Made by a program: the position numbers and the translations under genes
NCBI GenBank assembly: GCA_900767815.1
Contig: CAAGAM010000140.1
Location: forward strand, 1-19,028
Length of the DNA stretch: 19,028 bases
Direction: 5' to 3'
From: Clostridia bacterium
GTDB taxonomy: Bacteria > Bacillota > Clostridia > Christensenellales > Borkfalkiaceae
Shown here: positions 1 through 7,234 of the stretch, piece after piece
How positions within the stretch are numbered: the stretch's first letter is position 1
Layout of the letters: every line of letters starts with the position of its first letter
The notes under the pieces: generated by a model
What the model was told of the DNA's origin: nothing
Seen by the model: the letters and a program-made list of their open reading frames with translations, nothing else
The model's database searches: none

Positions 1-77
1 ACGGGCGAAGGCGAATTCGGCATAAAGCGCGGAAATATCGGCGTTTTGGCGGGTTCAAACGCAATCACTTGTGGCTA
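1..77 (+). repeat. Right end of dispersed inverted-repeat element (copy 1, cut by window edge)
   Basis: These 77 bases match 10607-10683 with one difference (G at 61, A at 10667). They form the right end of the element described at 10403-10683, including its terminal inverted repeat ending CTTGTGGCTA. The similarity stops right after that repeat: copy 1 continues GCTTTC, copy 2 continues AGTGG. This supports the element boundary. The rest of copy 1 must lie left of the window. The two copies are in the same orientation. Confidence 0.85.
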
Positions 78-144
78 GCTTTCGGTGTTTGCAAAACTTA
101 AAATAAATAAAACCGGATTTATCAATCAGATATACAGCAAAAAG

Positions 145-188
145 ACCGCATGCCTATTCTTTCGGGGTGGCATGCGGTTTTTTTCTTT
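145..188. terminator. Bidirectional intrinsic terminator
   Basis: A 10-bp perfect stem (ACCGCATGCC at 145-154 with GGCATGCGGT at 169-178) has a 14-nt loop. A T-rich run follows on the plus strand (178-188), and an A-run on the left side gives a U-tract on the minus strand. It lies about 70 bp downstream of the minus-strand gene ending at 251 and probably ends that transcript. Confidence 0.8.
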
Positions 189-250
189 TGAGTCTTTTTT
201 AGAGCCCTTTTTTCGAATAATAAAAGTTGTTTTGATGCAACGGGTTATGT

Positions 251-709
251 CTAAGAATTTTTGGTATTCCTATATTCTCTTAGTGTTTCCATAATTTTTT
301 CGTAACAGTCTTTGACATTTTCAACGTCTCTGACAACAAATTTCTGGCTTTTATTTTCTATAATTAAATTTCCTACTTCGAACAAAATAGCTTGGGTTCT
401 TTTTAATACGTTTAATTGATAATCAACATAATCAATATCATCAAACGATATAATCTTCCATTTAAATCCTTTCAATATCTTTATACTGCTATTTGACAAG
501 AAAACAACGATATCAGGTCTTTTTTTCTCTATAATAAATGAAATCAAAAAAATAACGGCAAGCGCAAGAAAAAGAATAGCATATATAATAAAGTCGTTTT
601 GTCTTAAAAATAGTATGATTGCCGTTAAAATAAAGGAAATTATGCTGCCTGTCAATAAAATCCATATTGAATAAGAATTCTTGTATCCTATGCCTTTAAA
701 CTCTTCCAT
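251..709 (-). CDS. Small membrane protein with PH-like C-terminal part, unknown function
   Basis: I do not recognise a named family. The 152-residue product has two hydrophobic segments close together (roughly residues 15-35 and 42-62, starting SIWILLTGSIISF and FIIYAILFLALAVIF). A basic stretch (EKKRPD) and a soluble C-terminal part of about 85 residues follow. That part has alternating beta-strand-like segments and ends in a charged helix, the layout of bacterial membrane PH-like (bPH/YdbS-like) domains; this assignment is inference. The frame stays open upstream to an ATG at 784. I chose the ATG at 709 because GGAG lies 8 nt ahead of it and a good promoter (738-765) sits inside the longer version, so the longer protein could not be made from that promoter. 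A bidirectional terminator follows the stop codon. Codon use is AT-rich, unlike the chaperone operon. Confidence 0.75.
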   Translation of the reverse strand: MEEFKGIGYKNSYSIWILLTGSIISFILTAIILFLRQNDFIIYAILFLALAVIFLISFIIEKKRPDIVVFLSNSSIKILKGFKWKIISFDDIDYVDYQLNVLKRTQAILFEVGNLIIENKSQKFVVRDVENVKDCYEKIMETLREYRNTKNS

Positions 710-737
710 TTGCTTTTCTCCGATAAATTTTAATATA

Positions 738-765
738 ATTATAATTTTTTCTCTAACCAGGTCAA
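738..765 (-). promoter_or_regulatory. Sigma-A type promoter for the 251-709 gene
   Basis: On the minus strand TTGACC (760-765) and a perfect TATAAT (738-743) are 16 nt apart. The -35 box sits within AAAAAAACGCTTGAC (761-775), an extended -35 sequence shared with the hrcA and metN promoters. It decides the start codon of the downstream gene. Confidence 0.75.
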
Positions 766-934
766 GCGTTTTTTTATTGATCATACATAGATTAGATTTA
801 CCACAATCGCTTTTGCCTGTTATAAAAATTATCCCTGTTTGTGGCAGTGCTAAATTTATGTTTTTAATGCTGTAACATTGTTACATAATTTTGAATGATA
901 TATCTTGTTGATACAGTTTATTTGTATCATAAGT

Positions 935-3900
935 TTATGCACCATAATATCCAACATATATACCTACATATTTGCCTTGGTCAAAAGTATAGTTTTTAGA
1001 CCCGTTTGTCCAATGAACAACAACTAAGTTTGAAGAGTTGATTGATCCCGTAGAAGAGAAACTACTATAAGTGCCACTTGTCATATGTCCAGCAACACTA
1101 CCAACATATGGCTGATATGTTCGACTGTTTGTTTCCGCATAAGAAATTACAATTTTTCCAGTAAAGGCGCAATTAGTAATATTTTTTTCGCTATGATAAC
1201 CAACAATACCGCCAATACAATCGTGATCACTATATTTATTAGAATAGGTTATTCTTCCAGAATAGCTACAATCTTTAATATAAGCATAAGATGATCCCAC
1301 AATTCCTCCTATGCTATATCCGCCGATTATATTTACAGAACTACTGCAATTATAAAATTCTCCTCCAGCCACACCAGATAGACCACCAATATCAACATAT
1401 CCAGTTCCCAATATAGTTCCACTTGTATGTACGTTTTCCATTGAAAAATAACTCAATCCAGAAACCGCTCCTACTGAAACCGCATAGTTTGTAGCATTAT
1501 TTGTCGCAGATAAACTAACATTTACCACATTTAAATTTTTAATAAATGCTTTACAGACAGTGAATAATCCATAGTAATGATCATTTAATGTTGAGTTATT
1601 AATGGTTAGCGACAAATTGGAAATAGTATGATTGTTTCCATCAAATGTTCCAGTAAAAGCCTTTACGCCCATCCCAAACGGAGTCCATACAACACCAGAA
1701 AGACTAATATTATTTATTAATTTAAAATGGTGACCACCTACATACCATCCTTCATCTTCATCGTAATATTTAGTTTTATGAATATTTTCTAGATGCCGTA
1801 AACATGAAATTGTGTAGGGATTATCATTTTCACCAGTTCCACCAGCAAATAAAGCGTTAATATAATAATCAGGATAACTTAAATTTCTATCTCCATTATT
1901 AACAGTATCTACAACATTGTCGTTTGCAGTTGAACCTACTATAGCTATAGAATTGATATGAACTTTTATATCATTTAAATCCGAATAACTCGAACCAATA
2001 ATACTCATAACGTTTACGCTATACATATTGTTTTTTGTATAAACTACAGTGCCTGCAGTAATTGAGATATTAACGTATGCGATGTTTGGATTATCCCACG
2101 CTATACCATAACCACTTTGGTTGTTCCATACTTTGATTCCATCATATTTATTATTCGCAACTGGATATACCAAAAGTGGATAAGAAATACATCCTAAACC
2201 AACATTACTTTCAATAATTTCACCATTTGTCATTCTTGATTCCAATAAAGGATAAATACAGAAATAATTTTGTATACGGCAATTGTCATCAATAGTTATG
2301 ATATTATTATTTGTGCTAAATTTGTAGTCGGCTGTTGATGTATAAAAAGACTTAAGGGCAACGTTGCCATTAACGATAAACTCAAGTTTTGCAGATTGTC
2401 CTTGAATTATATCTATCTTATTGCCATCAATTAATTCATCATTAATTTTCCATTGATAAGCATTATTTACCGCGTTAACTGCAATTTGCACATTTTCGCT
2501 ATATGTAGAAGTATCTTGAATACCAATGAATACTTTTTCACCTTTCACTAAAGCAAATTGTAATGTTTTATATCCAATTCCAAAGCTTTGAACAAATCCT
2601 TTTGATTCAAGGTTTTCTGTAAGCAATTCTACTTCAATATTAGAATTTGTGTATTTTAATGATATAACATAGTCGGATGTTATGGATGCTTCAAAACTAA
2701 AATAGTTTGTAAAACTAGATGGATTAAAACTACTTTGCAAATCACTAACATCCACAAAGCTAAAAGAGCAATGAACTGAAAGCGAGGAAATATTTTCAAA
2801 TTCTATGATATAACTATAATTTGCAAAAAATTTCTTGGATACTTCCTGCATATTTATATTATTTAAACTATCGTTAGAATTTGATCGGTTAATAATATTT
2901 TTTATTCTAACATTGCTATTAGAGGACTCAATATTCAATATTTCATTCTGTTGACAATCAAAAACAAAAGATTGGCAATTGCTGGCGGCAAAGGAATTTA
3001 TTTTACCAGCTTTTGTTATTTTTTCTAAACTTATTTTTTCATTTGCAAAATTAACATATTCACTTGCGGAAACAATATCTATATAATATTTAGTATTTGC
3101 AATCAATGAAATTTTACTTATTGGAGTAATAGCCTCTCCACGGGAAGAATTTGCCGTATAGATATAATATAAATAATCAGCAGACAAATTACCATCAAAT
3201 GAATACGATCCATTGTATTGAGGAATAAAACTAAATTTGTTTGTACCATTTGGCAATGTATATACTAGAAAGTTTTCGTTTTCTTCTATTTCCATTCTTG
3301 TCTGATCATTATGAACACTAGTTAGACAAGCACTTAAAGTCGAAATTGTATCAACTGATCCATCACGATTGAGGACGCCCACTTCCAAAGATATATTTTC
3401 ATATATTCTATAGGCTCGTTCAATATTTTCAACAACAAGAACACTCTGTACATATTGATTGTGATCTAATGTGTATGCAATGGCTTCTTTTGGAACAACA
3501 ACGCTAGAACGAACATAATATTCATCACTATTATAGCTGCCTTTGTCTTTATATGTGATTGTATTGATTTCATTATTATTTCCAGACTCATTAAATTTAG
3601 TAACAAACGAATTAGCTATTGTTTCTACATCTTCAACTGTGTCAATTATTCCAGTCGCTATTTTAATGTAATTGCCAACCACAGGTATATAACCACCTAT
3701 TCTTTTTATGAAGATATACGCACTTTCATGGAGATTTCCTTGTGATTGAGTTCCAGTATATCCTTTACTATTATATCTCATTTGACGTATAACAGGACCG
3801 TAATCGTTCGCCCTATCATATCCCACATCGGTTAAATTATAATTATTTTCATTTAAAATTGTTGAACCAAATGCAACATTGGTGAGACAATATGTGTTAA

Positions 3901-4438
3901 CTAAAGAGCCATATCTCATATATGGACCAATTTTATAGTTATCTGTTGTCTCGTTATATACAGCACCATAATTATAGGCAAACAGTGGTTTAACTGTATA
4001 AAAGAACTCGCCTTTAGTATTTGATTCCATTGATATATCAAAAACAAATACTTCTGAATGGAAATTATCGGCATCTGATACCGTCCAAATGAGAAATCCG
4101 TACTCTTTTCCCATTTTCGCAAAAACGCCAGGAGTTAGAAAATATCCCTTTGGCACAATTTGAACAATTGCATTATCACCACTTTCCGAAGAATCACCAG
4201 TTGTATAATTATGTATTGTTTTATCAAGATTTTTATTGTTTAATTCATCATACAAATTATCACTTTCCAGATATTTTTGCAAAACTTCTTCTGATGGGAA
4301 AGCACTTGCAGTGTCTAGTTCCTTTGCAGAAACAACAGTTGACGGAAAACATAATAACAATAATATAGAAATAAAAGCCATGCACATGACAACGACCAAA
4401 GTTGTAGTTTTCTTTTTTTCAAAAAAATAGCTGTTCAT
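935..4438 (-). CDS. Large secreted GLUG-repeat surface protein
   Basis: The 1167-residue product has an N-terminal signal peptide: basic residues KKK at 8-10, a hydrophobic core at about 14-31, and a likely cleavage after VSA at 36-38. The middle has segments resembling pre-peptidase C-terminal (PPC-like) or Ig-like beta domains, for example around FSFIPQYNGSYSF and the later IANTKYYIDIVS. The last 295 residues or so carry GLUG-type repeats: a lead-in with FTGTFDGNNHTISNLSL, then units such as DIGGLSGV, SIGGIVGSSYAYIKDC and CIGGIVGYHSEKNITNC, which in this family form a beta-helix. No LPXTG motif or C-terminal membrane anchor is visible, so it is either released or held non-covalently. The ATG at 4438 has GAGG six bases upstream; a GTG four codons earlier lacks its own site. 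Codon use is strongly AT-rich. An adhesin or surface-interaction role is inferred from the family type only. Confidence 0.8.
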   Translation of the reverse strand: MNSYFFEKKKTTTLVVVMCMAFISILLLLCFPSTVVSAKELDTASAFPSEEVLQKYLESDNLYDELNNKNLDKTIHNYTTGDSSESGDNAIVQIVPKGYFLTPGVFAKMGKEYGFLIWTVSDADNFHSEVFVFDISMESNTKGEFFYTVKPLFAYNYGAVYNETTDNYKIGPYMRYGSLVNTYCLTNVAFGSTILNENNYNLTDVGYDRANDYGPVIRQMRYNSKGYTGTQSQGNLHESAYIFIKRIGGYIPVVGNYIKIATGIIDTVEDVETIANSFVTKFNESGNNNEINTITYKDKGSYNSDEYYVRSSVVVPKEAIAYTLDHNQYVQSVLVVENIERAYRIYENISLEVGVLNRDGSVDTISTLSACLTSVHNDQTRMEIEENENFLVYTLPNGTNKFSFIPQYNGSYSFDGNLSADYLYYIYTANSSRGEAITPISKISLIANTKYYIDIVSASEYVNFANEKISLEKITKAGKINSFAASNCQSFVFDCQQNEILNIESSNSNVRIKNIINRSNSNDSLNNINMQEVSKKFFANYSYIIEFENISSLSVHCSFSFVDVSDLQSSFNPSSFTNYFSFEASITSDYVISLKYTNSNIEVELLTENLESKGFVQSFGIGYKTLQFALVKGEKVFIGIQDTSTYSENVQIAVNAVNNAYQWKINDELIDGNKIDIIQGQSAKLEFIVNGNVALKSFYTSTADYKFSTNNNIITIDDNCRIQNYFCIYPLLESRMTNGEIIESNVGLGCISYPLLVYPVANNKYDGIKVWNNQSGYGIAWDNPNIAYVNISITAGTVVYTKNNMYSVNVMSIIGSSYSDLNDIKVHINSIAIVGSTANDNVVDTVNNGDRNLSYPDYYINALFAGGTGENDNPYTISCLRHLENIHKTKYYDEDEGWYVGGHHFKLINNISLSGVVWTPFGMGVKAFTGTFDGNNHTISNLSLTINNSTLNDHYYGLFTVCKAFIKNLNVVNVSLSATNNATNYAVSVGAVSGLSYFSMENVHTSGTILGTGYVDIGGLSGVAGGEFYNCSSSVNIIGGYSIGGIVGSSYAYIKDCSYSGRITYSNKYSDHDCIGGIVGYHSEKNITNCAFTGKIVISYAETNSRTYQPYVGSVAGHMTSGTYSSFSSTGSINSSNLVVVHWTNGSKNYTFDQGKYVGIYVGYYGA

Positions 4439-4549
4439 TTCAATCCTCACGTTTTGGGTATTATAATACTTTTAAAGTTCTTACACTGTAATTTTAGCAT
4501 GTTTTTCCAAAAGTAGCGCCCAGATTTAAGCAATGCTTTGGTAAATTTT

Positions 4550-4666
4550 TTGTAAATTTGAATATGTCTTGATAAAATTCCACAACAAATACATAACTAA
4601 TCGGCTTAAAACCGAACTTTTTGATGTTCAGGTATGTTAAACATTGACAACTGAACATCCTTTTTT
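4550..4666 (+). ncRNA. Possible small RNA transcription unit
   Basis: A candidate promoter (TTGTAA at 4550-4555, 17-nt spacer, TAAAAT at 4573-4578) is followed about 80 nt later by a strong intrinsic terminator on the same strand (4623-4666). I see no ribosome binding site or open frame between them, and there is no plus-strand gene upstream for the terminator to serve. The RNA would run divergently from the large surface-protein gene starting at 4438. The -10/-35 match is moderate and AT-rich DNA gives chance promoters, so this is a suggestion only. Confidence 0.3.
4623..4666 (+). terminator. Intrinsic terminator
   Basis: GATGTTCAG (4623-4631) pairs perfectly with CTGAACATC (4651-4659) and is followed by six T residues (4661-4666). 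A second weaker hairpin follows at once (GAGGGTT 4669-4675 with AATCCTC 4682-4688, then TTTTT), giving a tandem terminator on the plus strand. Confidence 0.7.
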
Positions 4667-4749
4667 CTGAGGGTTATCCACAATCCTCTTTTTGTTGCAC
4701 ACTTTTTTTTAAAACTATGAAAAAAGTCTTGATTTTTAATATATCTATG

Positions 4750-4790
4750 AAAAAAACCGTCGCAAGTTACAAAATCTCATAACCTGCGAC
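4750..4790 (-). terminator. Intrinsic terminator of the truncated surface gene
   Basis: On the minus strand GTCGCAGGTTA (4780-4790) pairs with TAACTTGCGAC (4759-4769) over 11 positions with one G-U pair, and a run of seven T residues follows (4750-4756 on the plus strand reads as A). On the plus strand the G-U pair becomes an A-C mismatch and there is no T-run, so it acts for the minus-strand gene ending at 4817. Confidence 0.8.
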
Positions 4791-4816
4791 AGCCCCTTTG
4801 TTATATTAGAGAATAA

Positions 4817-5125
4817 TCATTCTTCTTTTTTCTTCGCTTTATAGAGTATGACCACGGTAAGCGTGGCGCAGGTTGCGGCAAATAATATCGATTGTCCGCC
4901 GAGAGAAGAATTACACGAAACGTCGCTTTCAGGCGAGGATTCTTTTTCCGGCAAATTTTCCGCGTCGCTCGAAGAGGTGTCGGGCAAAACCGCCTGACTG
5001 CTGTCAGCCTCGTCGTTATCCGAGTTGGTTTTGTCGGAAGAGATTTCTCCGCTTTCGTCTTCATTTATCGCGCAAGTTGCCGAAACGGAAATTCTTGCAA
5101 GAGATGACGACGGCGGCGAAAACAT
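4817..5125 (-). pseudogene. 3' remnant of a cell-surface protein gene (C-terminal membrane anchor)
   Basis: The open frame gives a Ser/Asp/Glu/Pro-rich low-complexity linker, then CNSSLGG, a hydrophobic segment of about 17 residues (SILFAATCATLTVVILY) and a basic-acidic tail KAKKKEE. This is the layout of the wall-spanning linker and membrane anchor at the C-terminus of Gram-positive surface proteins. Codon use matches the host (GAC, GGC, GAA), so it was a real gene. No signal peptide or ligand domain is present, and the nominal start at 5125 has no ribosome binding site, so the 5' part is missing. From about 5065 onward the opposite strand carries a different surface-gene remnant, so only about 4817-5065 is likely true coding sequence. 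A dedicated terminator (4750-4790) follows. Confidence 0.65.
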
Positions 5126-5258
5126 GAATTTCCTTATCGAATACGCATTCGACGGCGGAGCAACCTACATTCTTAACGTAAGATTTTGCGGCGGCATGGA
5201 AGGATATGTAACGGTTATCGTTAAAAGCGGCGGAACAACCTCGGGCTTAACAGCTTAA
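5070..5258 (+). pseudogene. 3' remnant of a second surface-protein gene (PPC-like domain end)
   Basis: This plus-strand frame encodes a segment with the pattern of pre-peptidase C-terminal-like beta domains: LARDDDGGENMNFLIEY, then FDGGATYILNVRF and GYVTVIVK, ending at a TAA. The frame is open upstream to 5025 but reads there as the reverse of the neighbouring remnant, with no signal peptide and no convincing ribosome binding site. Codon use is host-like. A strong terminator follows 17 bp after the stop. The natural reading is that only the last 50-60 codons of a larger gene survive. The exact junction with the minus-strand remnant cannot be fixed by eye and lies at about 5040-5110. Confidence 0.6.
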
Positions 5259-5275
5259 AACAAAAATTAACATAT

Positions 5276-5310
5276 ACGCGGGGAGGCAAAATCGCCTCCC
5301 CGCGTTTTTT
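5276..5310 (+). terminator. Strong intrinsic terminator
   Basis: A 12-bp GC-rich stem (ACGCGGGGAGGC at 5276-5287 with GCCTCCCCGCGT at 5294-5305) has a 6-nt loop and is followed by six T residues. It closes the plus-strand remnant ending at 5258 and insulates the heat-shock promoter downstream. Confidence 0.9.
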
Positions 5311-5435
5311 CGTTCGCTTTATGGGAAAATCGGCATAAAAAGGCTGCCGAAAATAAATATTTTTTATAAAATTCGGCATAATATCTAAGAAAATTGTCGA
5401 TGAAAAAATATTTTTAAATTTTTTTGCAAAAACGC

Positions 5436-5464
5436 TTGACAAAGGCGCATAAGAGTTATATAAT
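5436..5464 (+). promoter_or_regulatory. Heat-shock operon promoter (sigma-A type)
   Basis: A perfect TTGACA (5436-5441), 17-nt spacer and perfect TATAAT (5459-5464) lie directly upstream of the CIRCE operator. The -35 region is part of AAAAACGCTTGACAAAG (5428-5444), identical over 17 bases to the metNIQ promoter. A very AT-rich stretch (5360-5430) precedes it and could act as an UP element. Confidence 0.93.
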
Positions 5465-5473
5465 GGTGTCGAG

Positions 5474-5500
5474 TTAGCACTCGAAGCTAACAAGTGCTAA
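5474..5500 (+). promoter_or_regulatory. CIRCE operator (HrcA binding site)
   Basis: TTAGCACTC (5474-5482), a 9-nt spacer and AAGTGCTAA (5492-5500) match the CIRCE consensus TTAGCACTC-N9-GAGTGCTAA at 17 of 18 arm positions; only the first base of the right arm differs. It covers the predicted transcription start, just downstream of the -10 box, so HrcA bound here should block initiation. The hrcA start codon follows 27 bp later, giving autoregulation. Confidence 0.97.
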
Positions 5501-5527
5501 CAAATAAAGATAAGGAGTGCCAGGAAT

Positions 5528-6550
5528 ATGGGGCTGTCGGACAGAAAGAAAAAAATACTTCAGTACGTCGTTGACGATTATATCGAAACGGCCGTACCCG
5601 TTTCGTCCAAGAGCCTTACCGAGCGTCATTTGAAAAACATCAGCTCGGCGACGGTGAGAAACGAGCTTTCCGCTTTGGAAGAGCTTGGATATCTCACTCA
5701 GTTGCACACCTCGTCGGGAAGGGTTCCGTCGGCGGAAGCTTACAAACTTTACGTCAGCGACCTTATGGTGAAAGATAAACTTTCGACCAAAGAGCTTGAC
5801 TATATCAAGAAAATTTTCCTTGATAAGGCAGATAATTTGGAGGAGGTTATCAAAAACACCACGAAGGTTATAAGCGAACTTACTTCTTACACGTCGGTGG
5901 GCATTCAGAGTCACGACTTATCTGAGAAGATCGTCAGCATAAAGTTTTTCCGTTATAAGCCCGACAGCGCGCTTGTGATTATCGTTACGGAGCTCAGGCT
6001 TTTAAAAGATAATTTCATAACCGTTCCCGAGGGGATGACGGACGATCAGCTTAAAGACGCCGAAAAAGTTCTCGATAACATGTGCAAAGGTAAAACTTTC
6101 GACGAGATTTGCGATATGAAACCCGAAATGGAAGACAGTTTCATGGGTTACAAAAATATTTTCGTCAACGTCATCGAGGCTTTGAAGACATATATGCAGA
6201 CTACGGACGAGGACGTCGTTATGGCGGGCGAGGATAAAATTCTCGACCACCCCGAATACGCCGATATCGGAAAAATCAAAGATTTCCTTTCGGTGGTTAC
6301 GAGCAAGGACAAAGTTATGAACCTGCTCGTGGACGAAAACCGCGATATCAAGATAAACGTCAAGATAGGCGCGGACGGATACGACGATATCCCCAAAGAG
6401 TGTTCGCTGGTTACGGCAACTTATTCCGCAAACGGCACGAAGCTCGGCACTTACGGCGTGATAGGACCTATAAGAATGGACTATCAGAAAGTCGTCGCCG
6501 TACTTGAAAACGTAGGCAAAATTTTAGAGAGCATATTAACAGGGAAATAG
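5528..6550 (+). CDS. hrcA: Heat-inducible transcription repressor HrcA
   Basis: The 340-residue protein has the usual HrcA length. The N-terminal winged-helix domain (about residues 1-75) shows the family's characteristic run: SSATVRNELSALEELGYL followed by HTSSGRVPSAEAYKLYV. The rest fits the GAF-like and dimerisation parts, with the late GPIRMDYQKVVAVLE segment near the C-terminus typical of the family. HrcA represses class I heat-shock genes by binding CIRCE; its folding is known in Bacillota to depend on GroEL. The ATG at 5528 has AAGGAG ten bases upstream. First gene of the operon, 16 bp ahead of grpE. No groES-groEL copy with its own CIRCE is in this window. Confidence 0.96.
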   Translation: MGLSDRKKKILQYVVDDYIETAVPVSSKSLTERHLKNISSATVRNELSALEELGYLTQLHTSSGRVPSAEAYKLYVSDLMVKDKLSTKELDYIKKIFLDKADNLEEVIKNTTKVISELTSYTSVGIQSHDLSEKIVSIKFFRYKPDSALVIIVTELRLLKDNFITVPEGMTDDQLKDAEKVLDNMCKGKTFDEICDMKPEMEDSFMGYKNIFVNVIEALKTYMQTTDEDVVMAGEDKILDHPEYADIGKIKDFLSVVTSKDKVMNLLVDENRDIKINVKIGADGYDDIPKECSLVTATYSANGTKLGTYGVIGPIRMDYQKVVAVLENVGKILESILTGK

Positions 6551-6566
6551 GAGGACAAACGCAAAA

Positions 6567-7202
6567 ATGTCGCATCACGGGAAGAAACATTACGATGAAC
6601 AAAACGAAGCCGAACGCAAAGAAGAAGTTCCTTTGAACGAGGAGGAATCCGAGGAAAAGGAGATAGAAGCCGAAACGGACGAAGTCGATAAGATGACGGA
6701 AGCGGAAGCCAAAGAATATTTGCGCAAAGCCGACGCGGCTAACTCAAAACTCAAAGAAGAAATCGAAGGATTGAAAAAAGAGTGCGAGGAAGCCAAAAAC
6801 GACTATCTGAGGGCGAGAGCCGATTGCGAAAATGTCCGTAAACGTAAGCACGACGAAGTGCGCGCGGCATTCGACGACGGCAGGTCAACCGCGATAGAGA
6901 AGATATTGCCGATAGGCGACAGCTTAGACTGGGCTTTGAAAATGCCTTTGGACGACGGAACGAGAGACGGAATAGAGAAGCTTTTAAAGAAGTATCACGA
7001 AACGTTATCGGCGCTCGGCGTTCAGGAATTTTCTCCCGAGGTTGGCAGTAAGTTCGACCCAAGCACCGCAAACGCGGTTATGACGGTGGCGAAGGAAAGC
7101 GAAAGCGACGAAATCGACACGGTTAAACAGGTTTACGGCAGAGGGTACAAACTCGGGGAAAAGGTAATGAGATACGCTCAGGTATCCGTTATCAAAGAAT
7201 AA
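6567..7202 (+). CDS. grpE: Nucleotide exchange factor GrpE
   Basis: The 211-residue protein has a highly charged, Glu/Lys-rich N-terminal half predicted as a long coiled coil (about residues 10-100), followed by the GrpE core: YLRARADCENVRKRKHDE, then ILPIGDSLDWAL, and the C-terminal beta domain ending with VYGRGYKLGEKVMRYAQV. These are standard GrpE signatures. The dimer releases ADP from DnaK and so resets the chaperone cycle in the cytoplasm. GGAGG sits at the hrcA stop codon, 12 bases before the ATG, so hrcA and grpE are translated from one message. Cotranscribed with dnaK 32 bp downstream. Confidence 0.95.
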   Translation: MSHHGKKHYDEQNEAERKEEVPLNEEESEEKEIEAETDEVDKMTEAEAKEYLRKADAANSKLKEEIEGLKKECEEAKNDYLRARADCENVRKRKHDEVRAAFDDGRSTAIEKILPIGDSLDWALKMPLDDGTRDGIEKLLKKYHETLSALGVQEFSPEVGSKFDPSTANAVMTVAKESESDEIDTVKQVYGRGYKLGEKVMRYAQVSVIKE

Positions 7203-7234
7203 AATAAGATTATAGAATAAAGGAGATAAATATT

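Noticed and set aside
85..294. 69-codon plus-strand frame
   Set aside because: It runs through a terminator hairpin into the minus-strand gene and has low-complexity composition with no ribosome site.
4674..4682. Perfect DnaA box TTATCCACA
   Set aside because: A single copy, inside a small hairpin, with no dnaA, dnaN or box cluster nearby; one 9-base match in 19 kb is not surprising.
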